A DNA stretch of 7,772 nt from DHVE2 group archaeon (GCA_015522935.1 WALH01000063.1:1-7772); one strand, 5' to 3'. Counted from the first letter of the stretch, positions 1 to 6,512 are shown. Made by a program: numbers and translations. The notes: a model not told the origin generated them from the sequence alone.

Positions 1-475
1 CCCATGCAGTACCACTAGCCTGTGCACCCGAGGTAGACGCATATCCGGCAGTTGCACTTAACCCATAAGTCACCGTTCCTTGAGCATCCCTCTTCACATG
101 GGAATTAGGTGTAAATGCTGTAAAAGATGTTGTGGTGCCTGAAGACCTGGGATTGGTGAACTGTATCCATGCAGAGTTGCCTCCCGATGGCCAAGTGTAC
201 CAAAGTCCATCACCGAAGATATCCCATCCGCTCCCCGGTGTGAGATAGTCCTTAGCGGAATATACTACATATTTATGCCCATCTATTTTCAGCAGATAGA
301 TATCTATTACTTCGTACACAGTATTCCCATTCTTTTCTGCCTGGTATTCTACGTCTCCTATCAGCTTCTTTGTTACACTGCTGGCGCTCGTCGTAGGGGT
401 TGTAATAATTATACTGACCCCAACCATCAACAGCACAATAGTTATCACTAATCCCCTATTTATTTTTTCTCTCAT
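1..475 (-). CDS. Secreted protein of unknown family, N-terminal part (runs off left edge)
   Basis: The reading frame is open from an ATG at 475-473 to the left edge, giving 158 residues without a stop; the C-terminus lies outside the window. Residues 1-32 form a classical Sec signal peptide: a basic n-region (MREKINR), a hydrophobic core at about 9-24 (LVITIVLLMVGVSIII), and a Thr/Ser/Ala-rich cleavage zone near TSA-SS at 29-33. The protein is therefore probably exported or surface-held. Residues 34-75 look like a beta-rich domain (KKLIGDVEYQAEK, then a run ending HKYVVYSAKDYL). Residues 80-105 are rich in Gly and Trp, and residues 136-158 are rich in Gly, Ser, Ala and Thr. I recognise no family and assign no function. 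The start is supported by GGAGG nine bases upstream. The gene is divergent from mutS, with no sign that they work together. Confidence 0.72.
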   Translation of the reverse strand, partial: MREKINRGLVITIVLLMVGVSIIITTPTTSASSVTKKLIGDVEYQAEKNGNTVYEVIDIYLLKIDGHKYVVYSAKDYLTPGSGWDIFGDGLWYTWPSGGNSAWIQFTNPRSSGTTTSFTAFTPNSHVKRDAQGTVTYGLSATAGYASTSGAQASGTAW

Positions 476-484
476 CTTTCTTTT

Positions 485-489
485 CCTCC
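485..489 (-). promoter_or_regulatory. Shine-Dalgarno site of the secreted-protein gene
   Basis: Read on the minus strand, GGAGG lies nine bases before the ATG at 475-473. This fixes the start of the partial secreted-protein gene. It also sets the gene apart from the four apparently leaderless genes in the window. Confidence 0.7.
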
Positions 490-491
490 TT

Positions 492-504
492 CCCTCACAG
501 AGGG
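492..504 (-). promoter_or_regulatory. Small perfect hairpin in the leader of the secreted-protein gene
   Basis: CCCTC at 492-496 and GAGGG at 500-504 are perfect inverted arms around a 3-base loop. In the minus-strand RNA the hairpin sits two bases upstream of the AGGAGG ribosome-binding stretch. The predicted transcription start, about 25 bases after the TATA box, falls near 506, so the hairpin would lie at the very 5' end of the mRNA. A role in mRNA stability or translation is only inferred. Confidence 0.35.
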
Positions 505-520
505 CGATAAGGGTTATTGG

Positions 521-540
521 ATATATATATATAAAAACTT
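521..540 (-). promoter_or_regulatory. TATA box / BRE of the secreted-protein gene
   Basis: On the minus strand the sequence reads AAG, five T, then six alternating AT units (521-532). This is a strong archaeal box A preceded by a BRE-like AAG. Its centre near 532 predicts a start near 506 and a leader of about 30 bases, consistent with the Shine-Dalgarno site at 485-489. The perfect (AT)6 tract could also vary in length between strains. Confidence 0.6.
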
Positions 541-622
541 TACTTTTCACCTTGCATTGTAACATAATCAGGAATACATAAAAATTTATGGAGGAACATC
601 CTATGAGCCTACTTTACAGAGC

Positions 623-769
623 ATGTTGTTTTCACTCTTTTTGATTGCAATCTTCTTATTACTTCAAATCTTAAACACTCCATACTCGTTCACATCAAAC
701 ATTATTCTGTCCTACACCTTACTCACAGGCAAAGATTTAATAATCGGAAAACATAACAAATCGAAATGA
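623..769 (+). CDS. Possible 48-residue hydrophobic small protein overlapping the mutS start
   Basis: An ORF starts at ATG 623 and ends at TGA 767-769, which overlaps the mutS ATG (766-768) as ATGA, the arrangement often seen in translationally coupled genes. Its N-terminus, MLFSLFLIAIFLLLQIL, would be a single membrane helix, followed by a polar tail ending KHNKSK. The frame stays open upstream to a stop at 560-562 but offers no earlier ATG, GTG or TTG start. Against it: there is no good ribosome-binding site just before 623; the T-rich DNA would give Phe/Leu/Ile codons by chance; and the mutS TATA box lies inside its 3' end. It resembles no family I know, so treat it as a candidate only. Confidence 0.22.
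   Translation: MLFSLFLIAIFLLLQILNTPYSFTSNIILSYTLLTGKDLIIGKHNKSK
736..743 (+). promoter_or_regulatory. TATA box of mutS
   Basis: TTTAATAA, preceded by a purine-rich CAAAGA stretch that could serve as BRE, is centred about 26 bases before the mutS ATG at 766. No Shine-Dalgarno motif lies between the box and the ATG. Transcription should therefore start at or next to the start codon, giving a leaderless mRNA. Confidence 0.55.
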
Positions 770-3255
770 CGCCCCTGATGGAGCAGTATTACAGGATAAA
801 GTCGAAGTACCGCAATAAAATTTTATTTTTCCGCGTGGGCGATTTCTACGAAACCTTCGATAAGGATGCGAAGTTGGTATCCAAGGAATTGAACATCGTG
901 CTCACCCGTCGCAGCAAGGATGAGCCGGTGCCCATGGCTGGTATACCCTATCATGCTCTGGACGCCTATCTTTCCCGACTGGTGAAGAAGGGTTACGAAG
1001 TGGCCATATGTGAGCAGTTGGAGGACCCGAAGAAGGCGAAGGGTCTGGTTAAAAGAGATGTGGTTCGCATCGTTACTCCGGGAACGATAATCGAAGATTC
1101 CCTTTTGGGAGAGGAGAACAACTTTATGATGAGCATCTACGGAAAAAATAATCGCTTCGGCTTCGCCGTTTTGGATATATCCACGGGAGAATTCTTCGCG
1201 GGCGAAGTGGATGCTCAGGGTATTCAGGCGGAAATCCTTAGATTATCCCCATCTGAGATTCTGGTGAACATAGATTCGGGGTTGAAAATTGAGAGTAAGG
1301 TAAAGATTCTCACGGAAGATTATTTCTCAGATTATGAAAAAGTTTTGAAGGAGCATTTCGGTGTGAGCATTTTAGAAGGTTTTGGATTGGATGAATTTGC
1401 TCTAAAAGCAGCGGGTACTGCGTTGAAGTACGCCAAAGAGAACACAATGAGCCAGCTAAAAAATGTGAACTCTCTAAATGGATATTTCAGCGAAGAATTT
1501 TTGATGCTTGACTCAACAACACTTAAAAATCTTGAGGTTTTTCGTAATGTGTGGGGCAATGAGAGATACACTCTCTATTCATCGCTCAACAAAACCAGCA
1601 CCCCCATGGGTGCAAGACTGCTCCGAAGGTGGATGGAGAAGCCGCTGATCAATCCCAAGGAAATCAACGAAAGACTGGACGCCGTGGAAGAACTTCTCAG
1701 CAAAAGCATGGAAAGGGATGAGGTTAAGGAGAAATTGAGAAACATAAAAGATTTGGAAAGAATCGAAGCACGCATATCCTTAGGCAAAAGGGCGCCACGA
1801 GATTTAATAACTCTGAGAGAGAGCTTAAAGGAAGTAATGAAAATAAAAGCTCATTTTGAATCTCCACTCCTGAAAAATGCCACTGCTCTTGAGAATGTAT
1901 CAAATCTTATAGAACTTCTTGAAAGGGGCATATCAGGAGATTACAGCGTTGGTGAAGGGGTGATAAAAGACGGGTACGATAAGGAACTTGATGAATATAG
2001 AATACTTATAAATAACGCAAAAAGACTTATTGCAGAGATGGAACAAAGAGAGAGAAGAAAAACAGGAATTAAAAATTTGAGGATTGGATATAACGATGTT
2101 ATGGGCTATTATATAGAGGTTGGCAAAACCCATGCAAAGAAAGTTCCATCACATTACAAAAGAAAGCAAACGCTCAAAAATTCTGAAAGATATGTGACAG
2201 ATGAACTAAAGGATTTAGAATACAAAATACTCTCCGCAAAGGAAAAGATCAAGGAAATTGAGGAAAGGGTATATGGAGAAATTATAGGTGAAGTCCAAAA
2301 ATACACAGAAAAAATAAAGAAAATAGCAAGAAAAATAGCAATTTTAGATGTTTTAATAAATCTTGCTGAAATTGCGGCAGAAAGAGATTATGTACGTCCC
2401 ATAGTGGATGAGAGCATGGATATTATTATACGGGATGGCCGTCATCCGGTGGTTGAACTTTATACCGATTTCGTACCAAATGATACGCACATGAGCTCCG
2501 AGGAGAGGTTCATAGTTCTCACTGGCCCCAACATGGCTGGAAAAAGCACGTATATGAGGCAAATTGCATTAATCGTCATACTCGCACAGATGGGTTCCTT
2601 CATTCCTGCAAGTTATGCAAAGATAGGTGTTGTAGATAGGATTTACACCCGTGTGGGTGCGAGCGACGATATCACACGAGGAAGGTCAACATTTATGGTT
2701 GAAATGATTGAAGTTTCAAATATCTTAAACACCGCCACAGAGAGATCACTCATTCTCCTTGATGAGATAGGCAGGGGGACGAGTACATACGATGGGCTTG
2801 CAATAGCATGGAGCGTGACCGAGCACATTCACAATGAAATTCGAGCGAGAACAATATTTGCAACACATTATCATCATCTCATAGATCTTGAAAATATTTT
2901 AACAAATCTGAGAAACTATCATATAACTGTGAAGGAAACTCCAGATGGTTTGGTTTTTGTGAGAAAGGTTATGCCGGGGGGAATGAGCAAAAGTTATGGA
3001 ATTGAAGTCGCTCGGCTTGCCGGATTGCCGATCAATGTGGTAAACAGAGCAAAGGAAGTACTGAACCTAATTGAGAAAGAAAACGCCATAGAGGTGAGGA
3101 GGAAATCCACCAAGGTTGTTCAGGCGACACTTTTCGGAGGATGCGACTACGATGACATAATTGAAGAGCTCAGGAAAGTGGATATAATGAACATGACCCC
3201 CTTAGAAGCTTTAAATAAATTGAACGAGTTAAGAAAGATGATTGATGAGAGATGA
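766..3255 (+). CDS. mutS: DNA mismatch repair protein MutS (MutS1 type)
   Basis: This is a homodimeric mismatch-recognition ATPase that binds mispairs and small loops in DNA. At 829 residues it is full length (bacterial MutS is about 800-860). Domain I carries the mismatch-wedge motif GDFYE at 25-29 (Phe27, Glu29). The connector, core and clamp domains span roughly 120-540. The ATPase domain has Walker A GPNMAGKST at 587-595, Walker B LILLDE ending at 667, the following IGRGTSTYDG signature, and the conserved SYGIEVARLAGLP at 743-755. A clamp-binding-like QATLF sits at 786-790, and an alpha-helical tail is present. The first ATG gives the usual MTPLMEQY N-terminus and lies 26 bases after a TATA box, so it is preferred over Met5. 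No mutL lies beside it: the next gene is convergent arcC. In archaea MutS1 is patchy and usually attributed to transfer from bacteria. Arg codons are mostly CGN near the 5' end and mostly AGA/AGG in the middle. Confidence 0.96.
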   Translation: MTPLMEQYYRIKSKYRNKILFFRVGDFYETFDKDAKLVSKELNIVLTRRSKDEPVPMAGIPYHALDAYLSRLVKKGYEVAICEQLEDPKKAKGLVKRDVVRIVTPGTIIEDSLLGEENNFMMSIYGKNNRFGFAVLDISTGEFFAGEVDAQGIQAEILRLSPSEILVNIDSGLKIESKVKILTEDYFSDYEKVLKEHFGVSILEGFGLDEFALKAAGTALKYAKENTMSQLKNVNSLNGYFSEEFLMLDSTTLKNLEVFRNVWGNERYTLYSSLNKTSTPMGARLLRRWMEKPLINPKEINERLDAVEELLSKSMERDEVKEKLRNIKDLERIEARISLGKRAPRDLITLRESLKEVMKIKAHFESPLLKNATALENVSNLIELLERGISGDYSVGEGVIKDGYDKELDEYRILINNAKRLIAEMEQRERRKTGIKNLRIGYNDVMGYYIEVGKTHAKKVPSHYKRKQTLKNSERYVTDELKDLEYKILSAKEKIKEIEERVYGEIIGEVQKYTEKIKKIARKIAILDVLINLAEIAAERDYVRPIVDESMDIIIRDGRHPVVELYTDFVPNDTHMSSEERFIVLTGPNMAGKSTYMRQIALIVILAQMGSFIPASYAKIGVVDRIYTRVGASDDITRGRSTFMVEMIEVSNILNTATERSLILLDEIGRGTSTYDGLAIAWSVTEHIHNEIRARTIFATHYHHLIDLENILTNLRNYHITVKETPDGLVFVRKVMPGGMSKSYGIEVARLAGLPINVVNRAKEVLNLIEKENAIEVRRKSTKVVQATLFGGCDYDDIIEELRKVDIMNMTPLEALNKLNELRKMIDER

Positions 3256-3264
3256 TATTTTGAG

Positions 3265-4197
3265 TTATGGATAAATCCATGTACCCGATTTACCATCCAT
3301 TGCATCCTGAACTTTTTCTGGTGAGGTTATAAGCACTGATTTTCCTCCAGTGCGCAAAAATCTTATAGCCGCTAAAATCTTCGGGTACATACTCCCCTTT
3401 TTAAAATGACCTTCTTTCATGTATTTCTCAGCTTCCTTAATGCTCATTTCATCTATTCCCTTCTGCTTTTCCGTGCCGAAATTCAGATACACTCTGTCAA
3501 CGCTTGTGAGAATGAACATCTTATCCGCTTTAATGTCCTTTCCTAACGTGGCAGATGCTAAATCCTTATCTATCACTCCTTCCACCCCTACCAATTTTCC
3601 ATCCTTCTTTATTACGGGTATCCCACCGCCACCCACAGCTATGGCCACATAACCGGAATCGATTATTTTTCTTATCACATCCTTCTCCACTATTTCCAAC
3701 GGGTCTGGGCTGGGAACAACCCTCCTCCATCCCCTACCAGAATCTTCTATAACTGTCCACCCTCGCTCCTTGGCGAGTTTTCTCGCCTCTTCCTTCGTAT
3801 AGAAAGGCCCTATCGGTTTTGTAGGATTTTTGAATGCAGGATCATTTTCATCTACAATTACACGAGTCAAAACGGTTACAATTTTCTTTATTATCCCTTT
3901 CTTCTCAAAAATATTGTGAAAACTCTGCTCTAAAAAATAACCTATTTCACCTTGAGACATAGCTCCGCACACATCTAAGGGCATTGGTGGAACTATTTTC
4001 TTTGAATTCTCATTCTGAAGAAGAATTGCTCCAACCTGAGGGCCATTGCCATGAGTTATCACTATCTCATATTTCTCAAAAAGTGGATAAATATTCTCAG
4101 CAGTTTCCTTTGCCCTTTTAAACTGATCATCCGCCGTGCCTTTATCTTCAGGTCGAAGCAGAGCATTGCCACCCACGGCAAGTACAATAGTTTCCAT
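3265..4197 (-). CDS. arcC: Carbamate kinase
   Basis: This cytoplasmic amino-acid-kinase-fold enzyme interconverts carbamoyl phosphate + ADP with carbamate + ATP. It yields ATP when arginine/citrulline or purine-derived carbamoyl phosphate is broken down, and can run in reverse to make carbamoyl phosphate. The 310 residues match the family length. Visible motifs are GGNAL at 9-13, HGNGPQVG at 49-56, KPIGPFYTKEEA from 127, the Gly-rich AVGGGGIPVI at 187-196, VIDKDLASA at 208-216, TSVDRV at 231-236, and GSMYPK at 268-273. Lys127, Lys211 and Lys273 fall at the spacing of the known active-site lysines. The start is the only ATG that keeps the N-terminal strand and GGNAL, and a TATA box is centred 25 bases upstream. 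The gene is convergent with mutS (9-base gap) and divergent from the M20 hydrolase. No ornithine carbamoyltransferase or arginine deiminase gene is in view. Confidence 0.94.
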   Translation of the reverse strand: METIVLAVGGNALLRPEDKGTADDQFKRAKETAENIYPLFEKYEIVITHGNGPQVGAILLQNENSKKIVPPMPLDVCGAMSQGEIGYFLEQSFHNIFEKKGIIKKIVTVLTRVIVDENDPAFKNPTKPIGPFYTKEEARKLAKERGWTVIEDSGRGWRRVVPSPDPLEIVEKDVIRKIIDSGYVAIAVGGGGIPVIKKDGKLVGVEGVIDKDLASATLGKDIKADKMFILTSVDRVYLNFGTEKQKGIDEMSIKEAEKYMKEGHFKKGSMYPKILAAIRFLRTGGKSVLITSPEKVQDAMDGKSGTWIYP

Positions 4198-4216
4198 AGG
4201 CAGGGTATAGTTACGT

Positions 4217-4230
4217 GTTATATTAACTTG
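4217..4230 (-). promoter_or_regulatory. TATA box / BRE of arcC
   Basis: On the minus strand the sequence reads CAAGTTAATATAAC. The box is centred at 4222, 25 bases before the arcC ATG (4197), with no Shine-Dalgarno motif between, so arcC is probably leaderless. GTTA (4217-4220) and TAAC (4224-4227) form a small inverted repeat centred on the box, and another GTTA lies at 4210-4213, giving a 7-base periodicity. This could be an operator or chance. Confidence 0.5.
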
Positions 4231-4252
4231 TTTCTCCAGATAGAGGGGTAAA

Positions 4253-4264
4253 ATACTTAAATTT
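4253..4264 (+). promoter_or_regulatory. TATA box of the M20 hydrolase gene
   Basis: ATACTTAAATTT, preceded by GGTAAA, is centred about 24-25 bases before the ATG at 4283, with no Shine-Dalgarno motif between. This indicates a leaderless transcript. It sits about 37 bases from the arcC box on the opposite strand, so the two genes have back-to-back promoters within 85 bases and could be controlled together. Confidence 0.5.
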
Positions 4265-4282
4265 CCAACGCATTACATTCGT

Positions 4283-5440
4283 ATGAAGGAATTCATGCGC
4301 TATAAGGATGAACTCGTATCTCTGCGAAGGGATTTTCACATGCATCCCGAATTGGGTTTTCAGGAATACAGAACTTCCAAAATAGTGGAAGAATATCTGA
4401 AAGATCTGGGAATAAAAACAAAGAGAGTCGCTGACACTGGAATTATTGGCGAGATAGACAACGGTGGAGATAAGAGGGTGGCGATTCGAGCAGATATGGA
4501 TGCTCTGCCTATACAGGAAGAGAACAAAGTTCCCTATAAATCGAAGAATAAAGGAGTGATGCATGCCTGTGGTCACGATGCCCATACAGCTATGCTCCTG
4601 ATAACCGCCAAGATTCTATCGCAAAAGGATTTTGAAGGGAAAGTTAGATTCATCTTTCAGCCTGCGGAAGAGGGATTGAATGGAGCAAGGAGAATGGTGC
4701 AGGAAGGAGCGATTGATGGTGTGGATTATGTAATAGGCATGCACGTCTGGTCTTCTTTAGAATCAAAAACCATTGCCATTTCCCCTGGCCCTATTTTAGC
4801 TGCTGTGGATAGATTTGAAATTGAAATCCTTGGAAAAGGTGGACATGGCGCAGCACCCCATCTTTCGGTTGATCCTGTTGTTTGCGCTTCTTCGATAATC
4901 ATGAACCTTCAAACGGTTGTGAGCAGAAATGTAAATCCAATGAAAAGCGCAGTTCTCACCGTAGGCGAGATTCATGGGGGCACGGCTTTCAATATAATTC
5001 CAGAAAGAGTCAAGATTTCAGGAACCGCAAGAAGTTATGACGAGGAAGTTCACAGATTACTGGAAGAGAGGTTAAAGGATATTGTCAGAAACACCTCAAA
5101 ATCCATGGGCTGCAAATCCAGGATAAAATACGAGGTGCTCAACTACGCAACTGTGAACGATGAAGAACTGGCAAAGCTCGGGAGAGAAGTTGCTAAGAAA
5201 ATTACCAAAGTAGTAGAGCAGGAGAAAAGTATGGGTGGAGAGGATTTCTCTGAGTATGCACGCATCATACCGGGATTATTCGTATTTTTGGGTACAGGAA
5301 ACGAGAAAAAAGGCACAATGAATCCACATCATAGCCCACACTTTGATATTGACGAGGATGCCTTACCCTACGGTGTGGCCTTTGAGGTCAGGATGGCCCT
5401 CGAACTTCTATCACGAAAAGCATCTTCCACAAGAGGATAA
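4283..5440 (+). CDS. M20D-family metallo-amidohydrolase / carboxypeptidase
   Basis: This is a dimetal hydrolase of the M20D group (N-acyl-amino-acid amidohydrolase, IAA-amino-acid hydrolase and CpsA-type carboxypeptidase relatives). It removes an amino acid from an N-acyl conjugate or from the C-terminus of a peptide. The 385 residues are normal for the family. The expected metal ligands are present: Cys96 and His98 in HACGHDAH, Glu130 (beside catalytic Glu129) in QPAEEG, His154 in MHVW, and His353 in SPHFDID. The dimerisation/lid domain spans about 178-295, with GGHGAAPH at 186-193 and NIIPERVKISGTAR at 237-250. MGGEDFSEYA lies at 317-326. There is no signal peptide, so it is cytosolic. The first ATG is preferred because a TATA box is centred 24-25 bases upstream. 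The exact substrate cannot be read from sequence. The last 24 codons are overlapped by the regulator gene on the other strand. Confidence 0.91.
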   Translation: MKEFMRYKDELVSLRRDFHMHPELGFQEYRTSKIVEEYLKDLGIKTKRVADTGIIGEIDNGGDKRVAIRADMDALPIQEENKVPYKSKNKGVMHACGHDAHTAMLLITAKILSQKDFEGKVRFIFQPAEEGLNGARRMVQEGAIDGVDYVIGMHVWSSLESKTIAISPGPILAAVDRFEIEILGKGGHGAAPHLSVDPVVCASSIIMNLQTVVSRNVNPMKSAVLTVGEIHGGTAFNIIPERVKISGTARSYDEEVHRLLEERLKDIVRNTSKSMGCKSRIKYEVLNYATVNDEELAKLGREVAKKITKVVEQEKSMGGEDFSEYARIIPGLFVFLGTGNEKKGTMNPHHSPHFDIDEDALPYGVAFEVRMALELLSRKASSTRG

Positions 5441-6441
5441 TAATCATGATCCTTTATTTTCACTCCTTCCTGCAGAGATAGAAAGAGTATGTTAGGCTCC
5501 CCACTCAGCACACCCACCCTCTCACCTAAATTCTCAAATAGCGAAATTATTTCTCTGCTCTCCTGCAAATTTTTGAATAAGGCGACGGCTATGCCTTCAA
5601 GAGATGTGTAGGCAAGAAACACAAGAGGAGAGAGATCGTATTCCTCCACGTTGGAATCTATTTTTTCTATCGCCTCCATCTCTCCCGGGTTTGATTGCCA
5701 GTGAGCAAACACCAAAACCTCGTAATCAAGTAATCTCATATTCGGAATTATTCTCTTTACCAGTATTCCATTCTCAACTAATTCTCTTCTGATTTTAGAT
5801 GCACGCTGGATCGAGATGCCAAAATTCTTCGCAATTTGCGTGGATGTAGTGTCTGGGTTCTCCAGTATTTTCTTCATAACACTCAAATAAATCCCCTTAA
5901 CATTCATTCTTTTCACTCTTTCACTTTTCTTTGGAAAATGCACACCAAAATCCCTGCAAAGAATACCTGAATAGTCAAAGAAAATTGGCATTCTTGTGAG
6001 GGAGAGTGGAAGAAAAACTATATTAACATTTTCAGATCGCAATAAATCGCGAACCCCTACGTATTTCTCTGCGTAAATTAAACTTCTGGAAAAATCTGTG
6101 TAGCTTTTGGCAAGAGCAAAGACAAAACCCTTATAGGATTCAGCGAAAGCATAAAAGATGCTGGAAGAGAAATTCTTTCTTCCTATTTTTCTGAGATTCT
6201 CAATTGTGTACATCTTTTTCTTTGTCAGACTCCCGTATCCTGCAACCAAGAGTTCAAAACCAAGTGATGAAAAATTGGGGATGTAGACTTCCCTAAAAAG
6301 CCCAATATCCTTCATCTTTTTAATTCCCTTATATATGCTCCACTGAGTCAGTCCAATCTTTTTGCTCAATTCCTTTACATCAAGCTCTGGATATCTTGTT
6401 AAGCCGCAGAGGATCTTTGCAGTGGTGTCATTCAATTTCAC
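5368..6441 (-). CDS. Transcription regulator with two tandem wHTH + Lrp-like sensor modules
   Basis: The 357-residue protein is an internal duplication. Module 1 (about 3-178) and module 2 (about 181-357) align at an offset of 178 residues, gap-free from 24-70 against 202-248, with 11 identities in 47. Each module has a winged helix-turn-helix (ELSKKIGLTQWSIYKGIKKM at 24-43; QIAKNFGISIQRASKIRREL at 202-221). Each then has a wing leading to a shared IPN (54-56; 232-234) and a domain with apparent beta-alpha-beta-beta-alpha-beta order, like the RAM/ACT-type domain of Lrp/AsnC regulators. The likely role is a DNA-binding regulator that acts as a built-in pseudo-dimer; the effector is unknown. 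It starts with GTG at 6441-6439: no in-frame ATG lies upstream before a stop, and a TATA box sits 25 bases away, so it is probably leaderless. It is divergent from the transporter and overlaps the M20 gene tail by 73 bases. The family assignment is by fold pattern only. Confidence 0.8.
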   Translation of the reverse strand: MKLNDTTAKILCGLTRYPELDVKELSKKIGLTQWSIYKGIKKMKDIGLFREVYIPNFSSLGFELLVAGYGSLTKKKMYTIENLRKIGRKNFSSSIFYAFAESYKGFVFALAKSYTDFSRSLIYAEKYVGVRDLLRSENVNIVFLPLSLTRMPIFFDYSGILCRDFGVHFPKKSERVKRMNVKGIYLSVMKKILENPDTTSTQIAKNFGISIQRASKIRRELVENGILVKRIIPNMRLLDYEVLVFAHWQSNPGEMEAIEKIDSNVEEYDLSPLVFLAYTSLEGIAVALFKNLQESREIISLFENLGERVGVLSGEPNILFLSLQEGVKIKDHDYYPLVEDAFRDRSSRAILTSKATP

Positions 6442-6462
6442 ATTATGATTATTGACTTCTTT

Positions 6463-6473
6463 TATTTAAAGTT
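6463..6473 (-). promoter_or_regulatory. TATA box / BRE of the regulator gene
   Basis: On the minus strand the sequence reads AACTTTAAATA, close to the archaeal box A consensus. It is centred 25 bases before the GTG start at 6441, with no Shine-Dalgarno motif between. This supports a leaderless transcript beginning with GTG. Confidence 0.6.
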
Positions 6474-6482
6474 TTTCCAAAA

Positions 6483-6512
6483 TTTTAAAGATTTTTAATG
6501 TAAATCTAAAAT
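6483..6512. promoter_or_regulatory. Imperfect inverted repeat between divergent promoters, candidate operator
   Basis: AGATTT (6489-6494) and AAATCT (6502-6507) are perfect 6-base arms around 7 bases. The match extends outward as TTTTA / TAAAA if two bases are allowed to bulge on the left. The element lies between the regulator's and the transporter's TATA boxes, where an autoregulatory site would be expected. The A+T richness means it could be chance. Confidence 0.25.

Noticed and set aside
588..644. 18-residue ORF starting ATG 588, with GAGG before its internal ATG 603
   Set aside because: It is too short and has no plausible function. The TATA-to-start geometry does not fit, and it conflicts in frame with the longer hydrophobic ORF.
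609..683. 24-residue minus-strand ORF in the region upstream of mutS
   Set aside because: There is no ribosome-binding site, TATA box at the right distance, or protein-like pattern. The length is expected by chance.
3256..3264. Terminators between mutS and arcC
   Set aside because: The 9-base gap has only a short T run (TATTTT). No hairpin or strong T-tract could be supported for either gene.
4223..4585. 120-residue minus-strand ORF over the start of the M20 gene
   Set aside because: It is antisense to the conserved N-terminal part of the M20 enzyme and covers both divergent promoters. It has no recognisable motif and reads as a frame shadow.
5368..6441. Regulator as a siroheme decarboxylase (AhbA/AhbB-like, also AsnC-fold)
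   Set aside because: It lacks the typical start and PLxxxP-type motifs I associate with that family. Both HTH recognition helices are basic, and no haem-biosynthesis neighbours are present.
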